DNA of 6,688 nt from Campylobacterales bacterium (GTDB lineage: Bacteria > Campylobacterota > Campylobacteria > Campylobacterales > Arcobacteraceae): contig JADHTT010000048.1 of NCBI GenBank assembly GCA_016784825.1, forward strand, positions 1 through 6,688. Direction: 5' to 3'. Shown piece after piece: positions 1-5,396 of this stretch. Within the stretch, counting starts at the first letter, position 1, and every line of letters starts with the position of its first letter. Below the pieces are notes generated by a model, which saw nothing but the letters and a program-made list of their open reading frames with translations, made no database searches and was not told the origin of the DNA. The translations under genes and the position numbers were made by a program.

Positions 1-157
1 CAATAGTACCAAACATATTACCATGATCAGTCATAGCTACAGATGTCATACCAAGCTCTTTTACTTTTTTAGCAAGTACTTTAATCTTATTTGCCCCATC
101 AAGTAATGAATACTCAGTATGAAGATGTAGATGGGTAAATTGTGGTGTATCAGACAT
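1..157 (-). CDS. dnaE: DNA polymerase III subunit alpha, N-terminal fragment (runs off the window)
   Basis: This is the start of the replicative DNA polymerase catalytic subunit. Only the first 52 codons are in the window and the gene continues beyond position 1. The translation from ATG at 155-157 begins [20 protein letters not shown]. The [14 protein letters not shown] stretch at residues 9-22 is the hallmark opening of the PHP domain of DnaE-type polymerases, and MTDHGNMFG at residues 42-50 is the second conserved PHP motif. PolC would carry an OB/exonuclease region before such motifs, so DnaE fits. An AGGAAC Shine-Dalgarno on the minus strand (161-166) lies a few bases before the ATG and supports this start. 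The gene follows the ThiE-like gene in the same direction after a 44-nt gap. A TAAAAT hexamer on the minus strand (184-189) could be a -10 box of its own, but this is weak. Confidence 0.95.
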   Translation of the reverse strand, partial: MSDTPQFTHLHLHTEYSLLDGANKIKVLAKKVKELGMTSVAMTDHGNMFGTI

Positions 158-160
158 ATA

Positions 161-166
161 GTTCCT
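161..166 (-). promoter_or_regulatory. Ribosome binding site of dnaE
   Basis: The minus strand reads AGGAAC followed by three bases and then the dnaE ATG. It matches the anti-Shine-Dalgarno sequence well and fixes the dnaE start, in contrast to the ThiE-like gene upstream, which has no such site. Confidence 0.7.
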
Positions 167-201
167 AGTATAAGTATTAGTTTATTTTATCTAATTTTTG
201 T

Positions 202-756
202 TTAGTTTATGAAGTATCTAATTGAAGCCCAGCCAATTACTTTTGTTGTTGAAAGTTGCTCAATCTGGGACTTATGTAATATTCCACCCAATGCAATAAT
301 TGCTAACTTATAATCTTGACTAACTTTCATCAACTCTTCAATACCTTTTGCTTTACCCTTATTTGGAGTATCAAAAATAGGAGAATATGTGAGCATATTG
401 GCATTATACTTTTTAGCAAGATTTAATTCATCATCATTATGACAACTTACTATAGTAAATAATCCCAACTCTTTTAACATTGGTATTTTATCAAATTGTT
501 TAGATGTAAGATGTACTCCATCAAACCCTAAACTTTGTGCTAATTCATATCTTTCATTTATCAAAATTTTTTCTATATTATTGGATTTACAAATATCTAC
601 AAATATTTTTGCTAATTGTTCAAAATTAGAAGATTGCTTATCTCTAAAACATACCATATCTGGTTTATGCTTGATAAGTATATTTTCTAATATTTCCTTA
701 AACTTGATAGGATTATTTGTATAATATTTTGGATCAGTTATTAGATATGATTTCAT
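202..756 (-). CDS. Thiamine-phosphate synthase (ThiE/TenI)-family protein, divergent
   Basis: This 184-residue TIM-barrel protein belongs to the ThiE/TenI superfamily. ThiE joins the HMP-pyrophosphate pyrimidine to thiazole phosphate to make thiamine phosphate. Family landmarks run in order: YLITDPKYY at 4-12, FRDK at 37-40 (pyrimidine-site Q-x-R-x-K), INERYELAQSLGFDGVHL at 66-83, VSCHNDDE at 103-110, SPIFDTPNKGK at 125-135, ALGGI at 155-159 and a GWASIRYF phosphate-loop-like end at 175-182. It is shorter than the usual length of about 210. Several key positions deviate: the pyrimidine-site Gln is Cys36, the first Mg ligand Asp is Glu68, and the position of the second Mg Asp is Gln87. The catalytic His of the TenI thiazole tautomerase is also missing (Ser125). 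Family membership is clear, but thiamine-phosphate synthase activity is not. The ATG at 754-756 has no Shine-Dalgarno and sits 9 nt past the atpB terminator. It may be a paralogue with another role. Confidence 0.8.
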   Translation of the reverse strand: MKSYLITDPKYYTNNPIKFKEILENILIKHKPDMVCFRDKQSSNFEQLAKIFVDICKSNNIEKILINERYELAQSLGFDGVHLTSKQFDKIPMLKELGLFTIVSCHNDDELNLAKKYNANMLTYSPIFDTPNKGKAKGIEELMKVSQDYKLAIIALGGILHKSQIEQLSTTKVIGWASIRYFIN

Positions 757-765
757 AATTTTAAT

Positions 766-798
766 AAAAAAAGGGAAGCTATTAGATAGCCTCCCTTT
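766..798 (-). terminator. Rho-independent terminator downstream of atpB
   Basis: On the minus strand AAAGGGAGGCTA (complement of 787-798) pairs with TAGCTTCCCTTT (complement of 770-781) around a 5-nt loop, followed by a run of T (complement of 766-772). All 12 positions pair in RNA, one of them as G-U. Read from the plus strand the same position is an A-C mismatch and there is no U tract, so the element works in the atpB direction. It lies 28 nt past the atpB stop. Its U tract ends only 9 nt before the ThiE-like start codon. Confidence 0.88.
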
Positions 799-826
799 AT
801 ATTATCTATAGCATTTAAACTATAGA

Positions 827-1513
827 CTAATGTTCTTCCTCAGCCATCATTACAGATCCAGCAATATATACATACGTAAGAATCATGAAGATAAATGCTT
901 GTAAGAATCCAAATGCAGTAAGCAGGAAAAATCCTGGTAATGGAGCAATCCAAGGTACTAACATTAATAATACCATTAAGAACATATCATCACCTTTTAC
1001 AGATCCAAAAAGTCTGAATGATAAAGATACAATTCTTGAAAAGTGAGATATTATTTCAATAGGGAACATTAATGGAGCAAGTGCAGGTACAGGACCCATC
1101 ATATGACCTAAATATGACTTAGCACCATTTTCTTTAAATCCTAAGTAGTTATAGTATACAAATACAATCATTGCTAATGCAAGTGTAAAGTTAATATTAC
1201 CAGTTACAGACTCAAATCCAGGAACTACACCCATCATATTTGATGTAAAAATTACTAAACCTAGTGTTGCAATAAGAGGCATAAATATTCTAGCATTTTT
1301 CTCTCCCATTGAATCAGTACCAATAGAAATCACACCTTGTAGGTATGTCTCCATTACATTTTGTGTACCTGATGGTACTACTTGAAGTTGCTTAGTAGCT
1401 GCTCTAGCTACAAAAAATACAATCGCTACAGTTAATGCTAAATGTGATAATATAATCCACTCTTGTCCATGACCACCAATAGCGCCTAGAAATGTATATA
1501 ATCTACCTTCCAT
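827..1513 (-). CDS. atpB: F0F1 ATP synthase subunit a
   Basis: Subunit a is the membrane stator of the F0 proton channel and works against the c-ring. The 228-residue protein is strongly hydrophobic with five or six membrane spans. The essential arginine is Arg167 in SLSFRLFG (163-170), equivalent to E. coli aArg210. Gln205 in FGFLQAFIFMILTYVYI (201-217) matches E. coli aGln252. Its length is typical of Campylobacterota subunit a and shorter than the E. coli protein. The ATG at 1511-1513 is preceded by an AAGGAAAG ribosome site on the minus strand. No other ATP synthase gene is adjacent, as is usual in this phylum, where atpB sits away from the atpF-H-A-G-D-C cluster. It has a likely promoter of its own at the ilvA 3' end and is followed by a strong terminator, so it looks monocistronic apart from readthrough. 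Confidence 0.97.
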   Translation of the reverse strand: MEGRLYTFLGAIGGHGQEWIILSHLALTVAIVFFVARAATKQLQVVPSGTQNVMETYLQGVISIGTDSMGEKNARIFMPLIATLGLVIFTSNMMGVVPGFESVTGNINFTLALAMIVFVYYNYLGFKENGAKSYLGHMMGPVPALAPLMFPIEIISHFSRIVSLSFRLFGSVKGDDMFLMVLLMLVPWIAPLPGFFLLTAFGFLQAFIFMILTYVYIAGSVMMAEEEH

Positions 1514-1515
1514 CT

Positions 1516-1523
1516 CTTTCCTT
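1516..1523 (-). promoter_or_regulatory. Ribosome binding site of atpB
   Basis: The minus strand reads AAGGAAAG two bases before the atpB ATG, with the AAGGA core about 5 nt away. It supports the annotated start. Confidence 0.65.
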
Positions 1524-1561
1524 TGTCTTTTAATTACTAATTATTTTAATTATCTGCTGGT

Positions 1562-1567
1562 ATTATA
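1562..1567 (-). promoter_or_regulatory. Probable -10 box of the atpB promoter
   Basis: The minus strand carries a perfect TATAAT hexamer between the ilvA stop (1581-1583) and the atpB start (1513). It would give a leader of about 40 nt containing the atpB ribosome site. No good -35 hexamer is seen, as is common for Campylobacterota promoters. The upstream half of this promoter overlaps the ilvA 3' end. In AT-rich DNA a lone hexamer is weak evidence. Confidence 0.42.
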
Positions 1568-1580
1568 GTCGTAAATTACT

Positions 1581-2786
1581 TTATAATTGTTTAAACCTAT
1601 ACCCATGACTTTTCAATTGCGTTCGAATTAAATCCTGATGATCTTCACCTTTTGTCTCTAAAGATATCGTAATATTAGCATCTCCAAAGTCTAATGCTAC
1701 AGAATCTCTATCATAATCTATGCTTACAATATTTGCGCTTATTGTATTAAAAATCTCTGTAAGGGTCATAAGTGAACCTGGTTTATCAATCAATGTAACT
1801 ATTAAATTCATCTTTCTACTTGATTTCACTAAACCTTTTTCAATAATCTGAGATAACATAGTTACATCAATATTTCCACCACTTAAAATAGATACAGTTT
1901 TTTTATCTTTAATATCAATTTTCTCATGCATCATTGCAGCAACTCCTACAGCACCTGCACCCTCTACCACAAGCTTTTGCTGTTCAAGTAAAAATAATAT
2001 AGCACTTGCTATCTCTTTATCTTCAACTTCTACAATATCATCCACATACTTTAATACCAGATCTAACATTTTTGATGATGTATCCCTTACAGCAATACCA
2101 TCAGCAATAGTTCTTACACTAAGTGAATCAATAGCTTTCCCTGACTGATATGACTCTAACATAGATGGTGCTCCAGATGCAACAACTCCTATAATTTTAA
2201 TAGATGGTTTGATAGCTTTTATAGCTGCCCCAATACCAGATACTAGTCCACCACCACCAATAGGTATAATAATCTGATCTATATCATCTAATTGATCTAA
2301 AATTTCTAAGGCAATAGTACCTTGGCCAGAAATAACTTCATCATCCTCAAATGGATGCACAAATGTTTTATTATTATCTTTAGCATATTTTATAGCATAA
2401 GCATATGCTTCATCATAATTTGCTCCATGAAGTATTACATTTGCTCCATGTGACTTCACTCCATTTACTTTTGTAAGTGGTGTTGCTTCTGGCATTATAA
2501 TAATTGCATCACATTTAAAATATTTTGCTGAAAAAGCAACACCTTGTGCATGATTACCTGCACTTGCAGCCACTACTCCTAATTCTCTAAATTCTTTATT
2601 CATTGATGCAATTTTATTAAATGCACCACGAAGTTTGAAACTACCAGTTAGTTGTAAATTCTCTTTTTTTAAATATATATTCCCATCTAATAATGTACTT
2701 AAAAGTGGGGCATAAGATAGAGGTGTATTATGTATTACACCACTTAAATTCTTTTGTGCTTGTTTTATTGTTTCTAAATTGATCAT
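1581..2786 (-). CDS. ilvA: Threonine ammonia-lyase (threonine dehydratase), single-ACT medium form
   Basis: This PLP enzyme deaminates L-threonine to 2-oxobutanoate, the first committed step of isoleucine synthesis, and also serves threonine catabolism. In the 401-residue protein the Schiff-base lysine is Lys51 in GSFKLRGA (49-55 region). SAGNHAQG at 75-82 and the PLP-phosphate loop GGGGL at 177-181 follow, and SGGNID at 302-307 closes the fold type II catalytic domain. Residues from about 327 to 400 form one ACT domain (LIVTLIDKPGSL and onward), a regulatory ligand-binding module. One ACT domain and about 400 residues match the medium-length family form, not the longer E. coli biosynthetic enzyme. 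The ATG at 2784-2786 has no convincing Shine-Dalgarno. It is the first gene of the minus-strand run, 85 bp from the divergent tRNA-Cys. A repeat cluster just upstream may be an operator. Whether it is biosynthetic or catabolic here cannot be settled. Confidence 0.95.
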   Translation of the reverse strand: MINLETIKQAQKNLSGVIHNTPLSYAPLLSTLLDGNIYLKKENLQLTGSFKLRGAFNKIASMNKEFRELGVVAASAGNHAQGVAFSAKYFKCDAIIIMPEATPLTKVNGVKSHGANVILHGANYDEAYAYAIKYAKDNNKTFVHPFEDDEVISGQGTIALEILDQLDDIDQIIIPIGGGGLVSGIGAAIKAIKPSIKIIGVVASGAPSMLESYQSGKAIDSLSVRTIADGIAVRDTSSKMLDLVLKYVDDIVEVEDKEIASAILFLLEQQKLVVEGAGAVGVAAMMHEKIDIKDKKTVSILSGGNIDVTMLSQIIEKGLVKSSRKMNLIVTLIDKPGSLMTLTEIFNTISANIVSIDYDRDSVALDFGDANITISLETKGEDHQDLIRTQLKSHGYRFKQL

Positions 2787-2792
2787 AAATAG

Positions 2793-2820
2793 GATATTAA
2801 CTAAATATCTATTTAATATC
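2793..2820. repeat. Periodic GATATT/AATATC half-sites upstream of ilvA (candidate operator)
   Basis: Three copies of one hexamer sit at 2793-2798 (GATATT), 2804-2809 (AATATC, inverted) and 2815-2820 (AATATC, inverted). The last two are direct repeats 11 bp apart. The outer pair extends to a perfect 8-bp inverted repeat, GATATTAA at 2793-2800 and TTAATATC at 2813-2820. The cluster lies 7-34 bp upstream of the ilvA ATG, where a repressor or activator could bind. The bases are all A/T-rich, so chance is possible. Confidence 0.35.
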
Positions 2821-2826
2821 GTTTAA

Positions 2827-2855
2827 TTAAAAATAAAGCTAAAACTAACTAAAAT
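2827..2855 (+). promoter_or_regulatory. Possible promoter of tRNA-Cys
   Basis: A TTAAAA hexamer at 2827-2832 (four of six matches to the -35 consensus), a 17-bp spacer and TAAAAT at 2850-2855 would start transcription near 2862, about 10 nt before the mature tRNA 5' end. Spacing is ideal, but both boxes are A/T-only in an A/T-rich gap, so confidence is low. Confidence 0.33.
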
Positions 2856-2871
2856 TTCAAACTTCAATTAT

Positions 2872-2947
2872 GGAGCTATAGCAAAGTTGGTAATGCAGTG
2901 GATTGCAAATCCTCCATGCCCCAGTTCGAGTCTGGGTAGCTCCTCCA
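2872..2947 (+). tRNA. tRNA-Cys (anticodon GCA)
   Basis: A complete cloverleaf can be folded. The acceptor stem is GGAGCTA (2872-2878) with TAGCTCC (2937-2943), seven perfect pairs. The D arm starts with GCA pairing TGC, and the anticodon loop TTGCAAA (2903-2909) has GCA at 2905-2907. The T arm is CCCAG/CTGGG (2920-2936) around TTCGAGT. U at 2944 is the discriminator base expected for tRNA-Cys, and CCA (2945-2947) is encoded in the DNA. The anticodon stem (2898-2902 with 2910-2914) has one U-U opposition at positions 28/42. The D arm keeps the A13-A22 opposition known from E. coli tRNA-Cys. Position 48 appears to be C, giving an ordinary G15-C48 pair instead of the E. coli G15-G48. It reads divergently from ilvA and lies upstream of the mqnE operon. 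Confidence 0.97.
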
Positions 2948-2978
2948 CAATCAAACTACAATTTTTATTTTATATATA

Positions 2979-2984
2979 TATAAT
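2979..2984 (+). promoter_or_regulatory. Probable -10 box for the small membrane protein-mqnE operon
   Basis: A perfect TATAAT at 2979-2984 follows a T-rich stretch and a short TA run (2971-2982), a typical Campylobacterota promoter setting without a clear -35 box. A start near 2991 would leave a leader of about 17 nt before the ATG at 3008. Readthrough from the tRNA is an alternative, since no terminator is visible after 2947. Confidence 0.42.
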
Positions 2985-3007
2985 CATTTTTTAAATACAA
3001 TCCATAT

Positions 3008-3325
3008 ATGAATCAAGAAATACGAAAAATACCAAGAAAAACTATTGTCATTATAGCTGTGCTAATTATCATAGGAATTATATCTTATATGATGAATGAG
3101 ATGGGCAAAGCAGGGAAAGCTGCTTATGTACTAAATAAGATTGGATACCAAAATATTAAAGGTGTTACAGTTGCTAAAATTATTAAATTTAGAAACGAAG
3201 ACACTGGGATTGAAGGCTATAAATATACTGTTAGATTTAAAAATACAGATACAAAGCAAGATTGTAGAGGTTTTGTTTGGGCTGATTTTAAAGATAACAT
3301 TATTCAAGATATTGAGTGTAAATAA
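3008..3325 (+). CDS. Small single-pass membrane protein of unknown function, coupled to mqnE
   Basis: I do not recognise this 105-residue protein. A basic N terminus (NQEIRKIPRK, residues 2-11) precedes one hydrophobic segment at about 13-28 (IVIIAVLIIIGIISYM), which looks like an uncleaved signal anchor. The rest (about 30-105) would be periplasmic by the positive-inside rule. It looks like a small alpha/beta domain with beta-type stretches such as YKYTVRF (71-77) and GFVWADF (88-94). It has two cysteines, Cys86 and Cys104, both in the predicted periplasmic part, so a disulfide is possible. The ATG has only a weak ribosome site. The stop TAA at 3323-3325 shares its last A with the mqnE ATG (TAATG), so translation of mqnE is probably coupled to it. 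That context hints at a tie to mqnE expression or respiratory quinones, but no function can be given. Confidence 0.82.
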   Translation: MNQEIRKIPRKTIVIIAVLIIIGIISYMMNEMGKAGKAAYVLNKIGYQNIKGVTVAKIIKFRNEDTGIEGYKYTVRFKNTDTKQDCRGFVWADFKDNIIQDIECK

Positions 3326-4380
3326 TGTCAATTTTAGATAAACTTAAATCCAAACAACGGCTAACACTAGAAGATGGTATTGCTTTATATGATTTAGATC
3401 TTCTTACTTTAGGACATTATGCAAATGCTATAAGAGAAGATAAATTTGGTAAAAAAACATACTATAATGTAAATAGACATATTAATCCTACAAATATTTG
3501 TAAAGATGTATGTCAGTTTTGTGCATACAGTGCAAGTAGAAAAAATCCAATGCAATACACTATGAGTCATGAAGAGATATTAAATGTCGTAGATGGTAGT
3601 GTAAACAATGGAATAAAAGAAGTACATATTGTGTCTGCTCATAATCCAAATACTGGGTTAGAATGGTATATGGAAGTATTTAAAAAGATTAAAGATAAAT
3701 ATCCTAATTTACATGTAAAAGCTTTAACTGCTGCAGAGATACACTTTTTAAGTGAAGAATATAATCTTTCACATCAAGATATTATAAATATGATGCTTGA
3801 GTATGGAGTTGATTCTATGCCAGGTGGTGGGGCTGAGATTTTTGATGAGCAGGTACGAAAACGTATATGTGGTGGGAAAGTTACATCACAGCAATGGTTA
3901 GATATTCACAAACTATGGCATAAAGCCAATCGTCATAGTAATGCTACTATGTTATTTGGTCATATTGAATCAAGAGAACATAGAATTGATCATATGATAA
4001 GACTACGAAACTTACAAGATGAGACAAATGGATTTAACTCATTTATACCACTAGTTTATCAAACAGAAAATAATTATTTAAATGTAAAAGATGATTTAAC
4101 AGCTCAAGAGATTTTAAAAACGATGGCTATTTCAAGAATAATGTTAGATAATTTTCCTAGCATTAAAGCCTATTGGGTTACATCAACAGTAAAACTTGCA
4201 CTTCTTTCACAAGAATTTGGTGCAAATGATTTAGATGGTACAATTGAGAAAGAATCTATAAACTCTGCTGCTGGAGCAGCAAGTGCCAATGGTATGAAAC
4301 TTGAAGAATTTAAATCACTTATCAAAAATAGTGGATTTATTCCTATTGAAAGGGATAGCCTATACAACGAACTAGACTAA
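3325..4380 (+). CDS. mqnE: Aminofutalosine synthase (radical SAM), menaquinone synthesis
   Basis: MqnE is a radical SAM enzyme that joins 3-[(1-carboxyvinyl)oxy]benzoate (made by MqnA) to the adenosyl group of SAM, giving aminofutalosine. This is an early step of the futalosine route to menaquinone, the respiratory quinone of Campylobacterota. In the 351-residue protein the 4Fe-4S cluster motif CxxxCxxC is Cys59, Cys63 and Cys66 (CKDVCQFCAY). HIVSAHNPNTGLEWY (101-115) and KALTAAEIHFLS (132-143) are typical of MqnE and separate it from the related MqnC. PGGGAEIF at 166-173 is the conserved glycine-rich stretch. Its length is normal. The ATG overlaps the preceding stop by one base and has no clear Shine-Dalgarno of its own, which fits reinitiation. 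The 3' end runs into a hairpin shared with folB, only 5 nt away. Confidence 0.95.
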   Translation: MSILDKLKSKQRLTLEDGIALYDLDLLTLGHYANAIREDKFGKKTYYNVNRHINPTNICKDVCQFCAYSASRKNPMQYTMSHEEILNVVDGSVNNGIKEVHIVSAHNPNTGLEWYMEVFKKIKDKYPNLHVKALTAAEIHFLSEEYNLSHQDIINMMLEYGVDSMPGGGAEIFDEQVRKRICGGKVTSQQWLDIHKLWHKANRHSNATMLFGHIESREHRIDHMIRLRNLQDETNGFNSFIPLVYQTENNYLNVKDDLTAQEILKTMAISRIMLDNFPSIKAYWVTSTVKLALLSQEFGANDLDGTIEKESINSAAGAASANGMKLEEFKSLIKNSGFIPIERDSLYNELD

Positions 4381-4393
4381 TTTGTCTAGTTTG
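4368..4393. terminator. Hairpin at the mqnE/folB convergence, possible bidirectional terminator
   Basis: AACTAGAC (4370-4377) and GTCTAGTT (4384-4391) form a perfect 8-bp stem around TAATTT. On the plus strand it extends to 10 bp through a G-U and a C-G pair. The mqnE stop (4378-4380) lies in the loop and the folB stop (4386-4388) lies in the stem. There is no U tract of note on either side, so termination strength is uncertain. Confidence 0.45.
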
Positions 4394-4697
4394 ACACACT
4401 AACCAAACAATCTTTCAAAATATCTGGTTTAGTAATTTTAATTTTTAATTTCTTTATATCAAATTTAAATTCAAGCAATTCTTTAGTATCTAAAATTGCA
4501 TCTTCAATTAAACCAAACTTTTGTTGTTTTAAATTTTGTTTTACTAAAAAAGCAACTTCACTGTAGTCTATAAATTCATCTTTTTTATAGTCATATTTAA
4601 AAGAGATATCCACAATAACTTTTTGTTTTGTCTTTCTTTCGAATTCTAGAATACCTATAATACATTTAAATTCTAGCTTATTAATATTAACTTTCAT
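4386..4697 (-). CDS. folB: Dihydroneopterin aldolase (FolB-type), short
   Basis: FolB cleaves 7,8-dihydroneopterin to 6-hydroxymethyl-dihydropterin and glycolaldehyde in folate synthesis. The 103-residue protein is a little shorter than the usual 115-125. Family landmarks are all present: CIIGILEFERKTKQKV (12-27) with the conserved Gly15 and Glu20, DYSEVAFLV (44-52) with Tyr45 at the catalytic tyrosine position, FGLIEDA (61-67) with the substrate-binding Glu65, and KITKPDIL (87-94) with Lys90 at the catalytic lysine position. These match Glu22, Tyr54, Glu74 and Lys100 of the S. aureus enzyme. The start codon overlaps the plsY stop by one base (TAATG on the minus strand). No good ribosome site is seen, so translation is probably coupled to plsY. 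The other folate genes are not in the window. Confidence 0.92.
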   Translation of the reverse strand: MKVNINKLEFKCIIGILEFERKTKQKVIVDISFKYDYKKDEFIDYSEVAFLVKQNLKQQKFGLIEDAILDTKELLEFKFDIKKLKIKITKPDILKDCLVSVSN

Positions 4698-5320
4698 TAA
4701 ACTACTTTAGACTCTTCGCCCTTGATTAGCCTTACAATATTTGGTATATGTTTATAAAAGATAATAAAAGTGATAATATACATAGGTACATTTGATCCTA
4801 CGCCTACACCATCATTCATAATAATAGCTGTAATTACAACAGCTACAAGTCCTATTAAAGATGATACTGATGATACTTTTAAAACTTTAGCACAAAATCC
4901 CCATACAGCTGCACCAACTAAGGCTGGTACTGGGATCATTACTAAAAATACGCCAAGACCTGTAGCAACTCCTTTACCACCTTCTAATCCTAAATATATA
5001 CTATAACAATGACCAAGTACAGAAAGAACAGCTATACCCCACAGTGTCTCTTGTGACATTCCAAAAGACATAGCTACAAGTAATACCACTACACCTTTTA
5101 TTGCATCAAGTAACACTGTAGCAATACCAAGTTTTTTTGCTAAAGCTGGATTTGTTTGCTTTACAACTCGTAGTACATTTGTAGCACCAATAGATTTACT
5201 TCCAGATTCTTGTACATTTACTCCCGCAAATCTTTGTGCTAATATCATACCAAATGGGATAGACCCAATTAAATATGCTGCTATATAAAATATAATATTT
5301 GGATTTGAAAAAAAGTCCAT
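4697..5320 (-). CDS. plsY: Glycerol-3-phosphate acyltransferase PlsY
   Basis: PlsY is an inner-membrane enzyme that moves an acyl group from acyl-phosphate to sn-glycerol 3-phosphate, the first acylation in phospholipid synthesis. The 207-residue protein has about five hydrophobic spans. The three family motifs are visible: GSIPFG (19-24) with SGSKSIGATNVLR (39-51), then GHCYSIYLGLEGGKGVATGLG (103-123 region), and a late KHIPNIVRLIKGEE (189-202) in the position of the R/KHxxNI motif. LDAIKG at 72-77 is also conserved. The ATG is preceded by a clear AAAGGAAC ribosome site. It is the first gene of a two-gene operon with folB, which shares one base with its stop codon, and it is divergent from the cytochrome gene. 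PlsX, which makes the acyl-phosphate, is not nearby. Confidence 0.96.
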   Translation of the reverse strand: MDFFSNPNIIFYIAAYLIGSIPFGMILAQRFAGVNVQESGSKSIGATNVLRVVKQTNPALAKKLGIATVLLDAIKGVVVLLVAMSFGMSQETLWGIAVLSVLGHCYSIYLGLEGGKGVATGLGVFLVMIPVPALVGAAVWGFCAKVLKVSSVSSLIGLVAVVITAIIMNDGVGVGSNVPMYIITFIIFYKHIPNIVRLIKGEESKVV

Positions 5321-5326
5321 AAAGTA

Positions 5327-5334
5327 GTTCCTTT
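5327..5334 (-). promoter_or_regulatory. Ribosome binding site of plsY
   Basis: The minus strand reads AAAGGAAC six bases before the plsY ATG. This is a strong Shine-Dalgarno, and the only good one in the plsY-folB pair. Confidence 0.7.
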
Positions 5335-5355
5335 GTTTATTGCTATTAATTGTTA

Positions 5356-5361
5356 ATTATA
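5356..5361 (-). promoter_or_regulatory. Probable -10 box of the plsY-folB promoter
   Basis: The minus strand has a perfect TATAAT here. Transcription would begin near 5349, giving a leader of just under 30 nt that contains the plsY ribosome site. No clear -35 box is seen. It faces away from the TATAAT of the cytochrome gene at 5385-5390, so the two promoters would occupy the same short intergenic segment. Confidence 0.45.
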
Positions 5362-5384
5362 ACTAAATAAAAGTGAATATCATA

Positions 5385-5390
5385 TATAAT
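5385..5390 (+). promoter_or_regulatory. Possible -10 box of the cytochrome c gene
   Basis: A TATAAT at 5385-5390 ends 6 nt before the ATG at 5397. If it is the -10 box, transcription would start at or next to the A of that ATG, giving a leaderless mRNA. It is flanked by two copies of TATCATAT (5378-5385 and 5391-5398). It may equally be a chance match in A/T-rich DNA. Confidence 0.3.
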
Positions 5391-5396
5391 TATCAT

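Noticed and set aside
757..826. TPP riboswitch before the ThiE-like gene
   Set aside because: The gap holds only the atpB terminator. None of the conserved TPP-aptamer segments (such as CUGAGA or ACCUGA) is present and there is no room for the aptamer.
1531..1552. Three TAATTA copies in the atpB leader (1531, 1538 and 1547)
   Set aside because: They are short A/T-only palindromes in A/T-rich DNA. The possible hairpin is too weak to call a regulatory element.
2787..2871. T-box or leader peptide controlling ilvA
   Set aside because: The 85-bp gap is too short for a T-box, lacks its conserved box, and has no short ORF rich in Ile, Leu, Val or Thr codons.
2971..2982. TA dinucleotide run as a phase-variable repeat
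   Set aside because: It is only about six TA units in an A/T-rich promoter region and not in a reading frame. It is better explained as part of a -10 region.
3131..3341. Two 66-residue ORFs, one per strand, over the small membrane protein gene
   Set aside because: Both are shadows in other frames of A/T-rich DNA, with no ribosome site. The 105-residue frame has a signal anchor and a TAATG junction to mqnE.
4170..4367. 65-residue minus-strand ORF opposite the mqnE 3' end
   Set aside because: It is a shadow of mqnE with no support of its own.
4770..5006. 78-residue plus-strand ORF opposite plsY
   Set aside because: It is the antisense shadow of plsY. Its composition is Thr/Pro/Ile-rich as expected from an opposite frame of a membrane protein, and plsY carries all family motifs.
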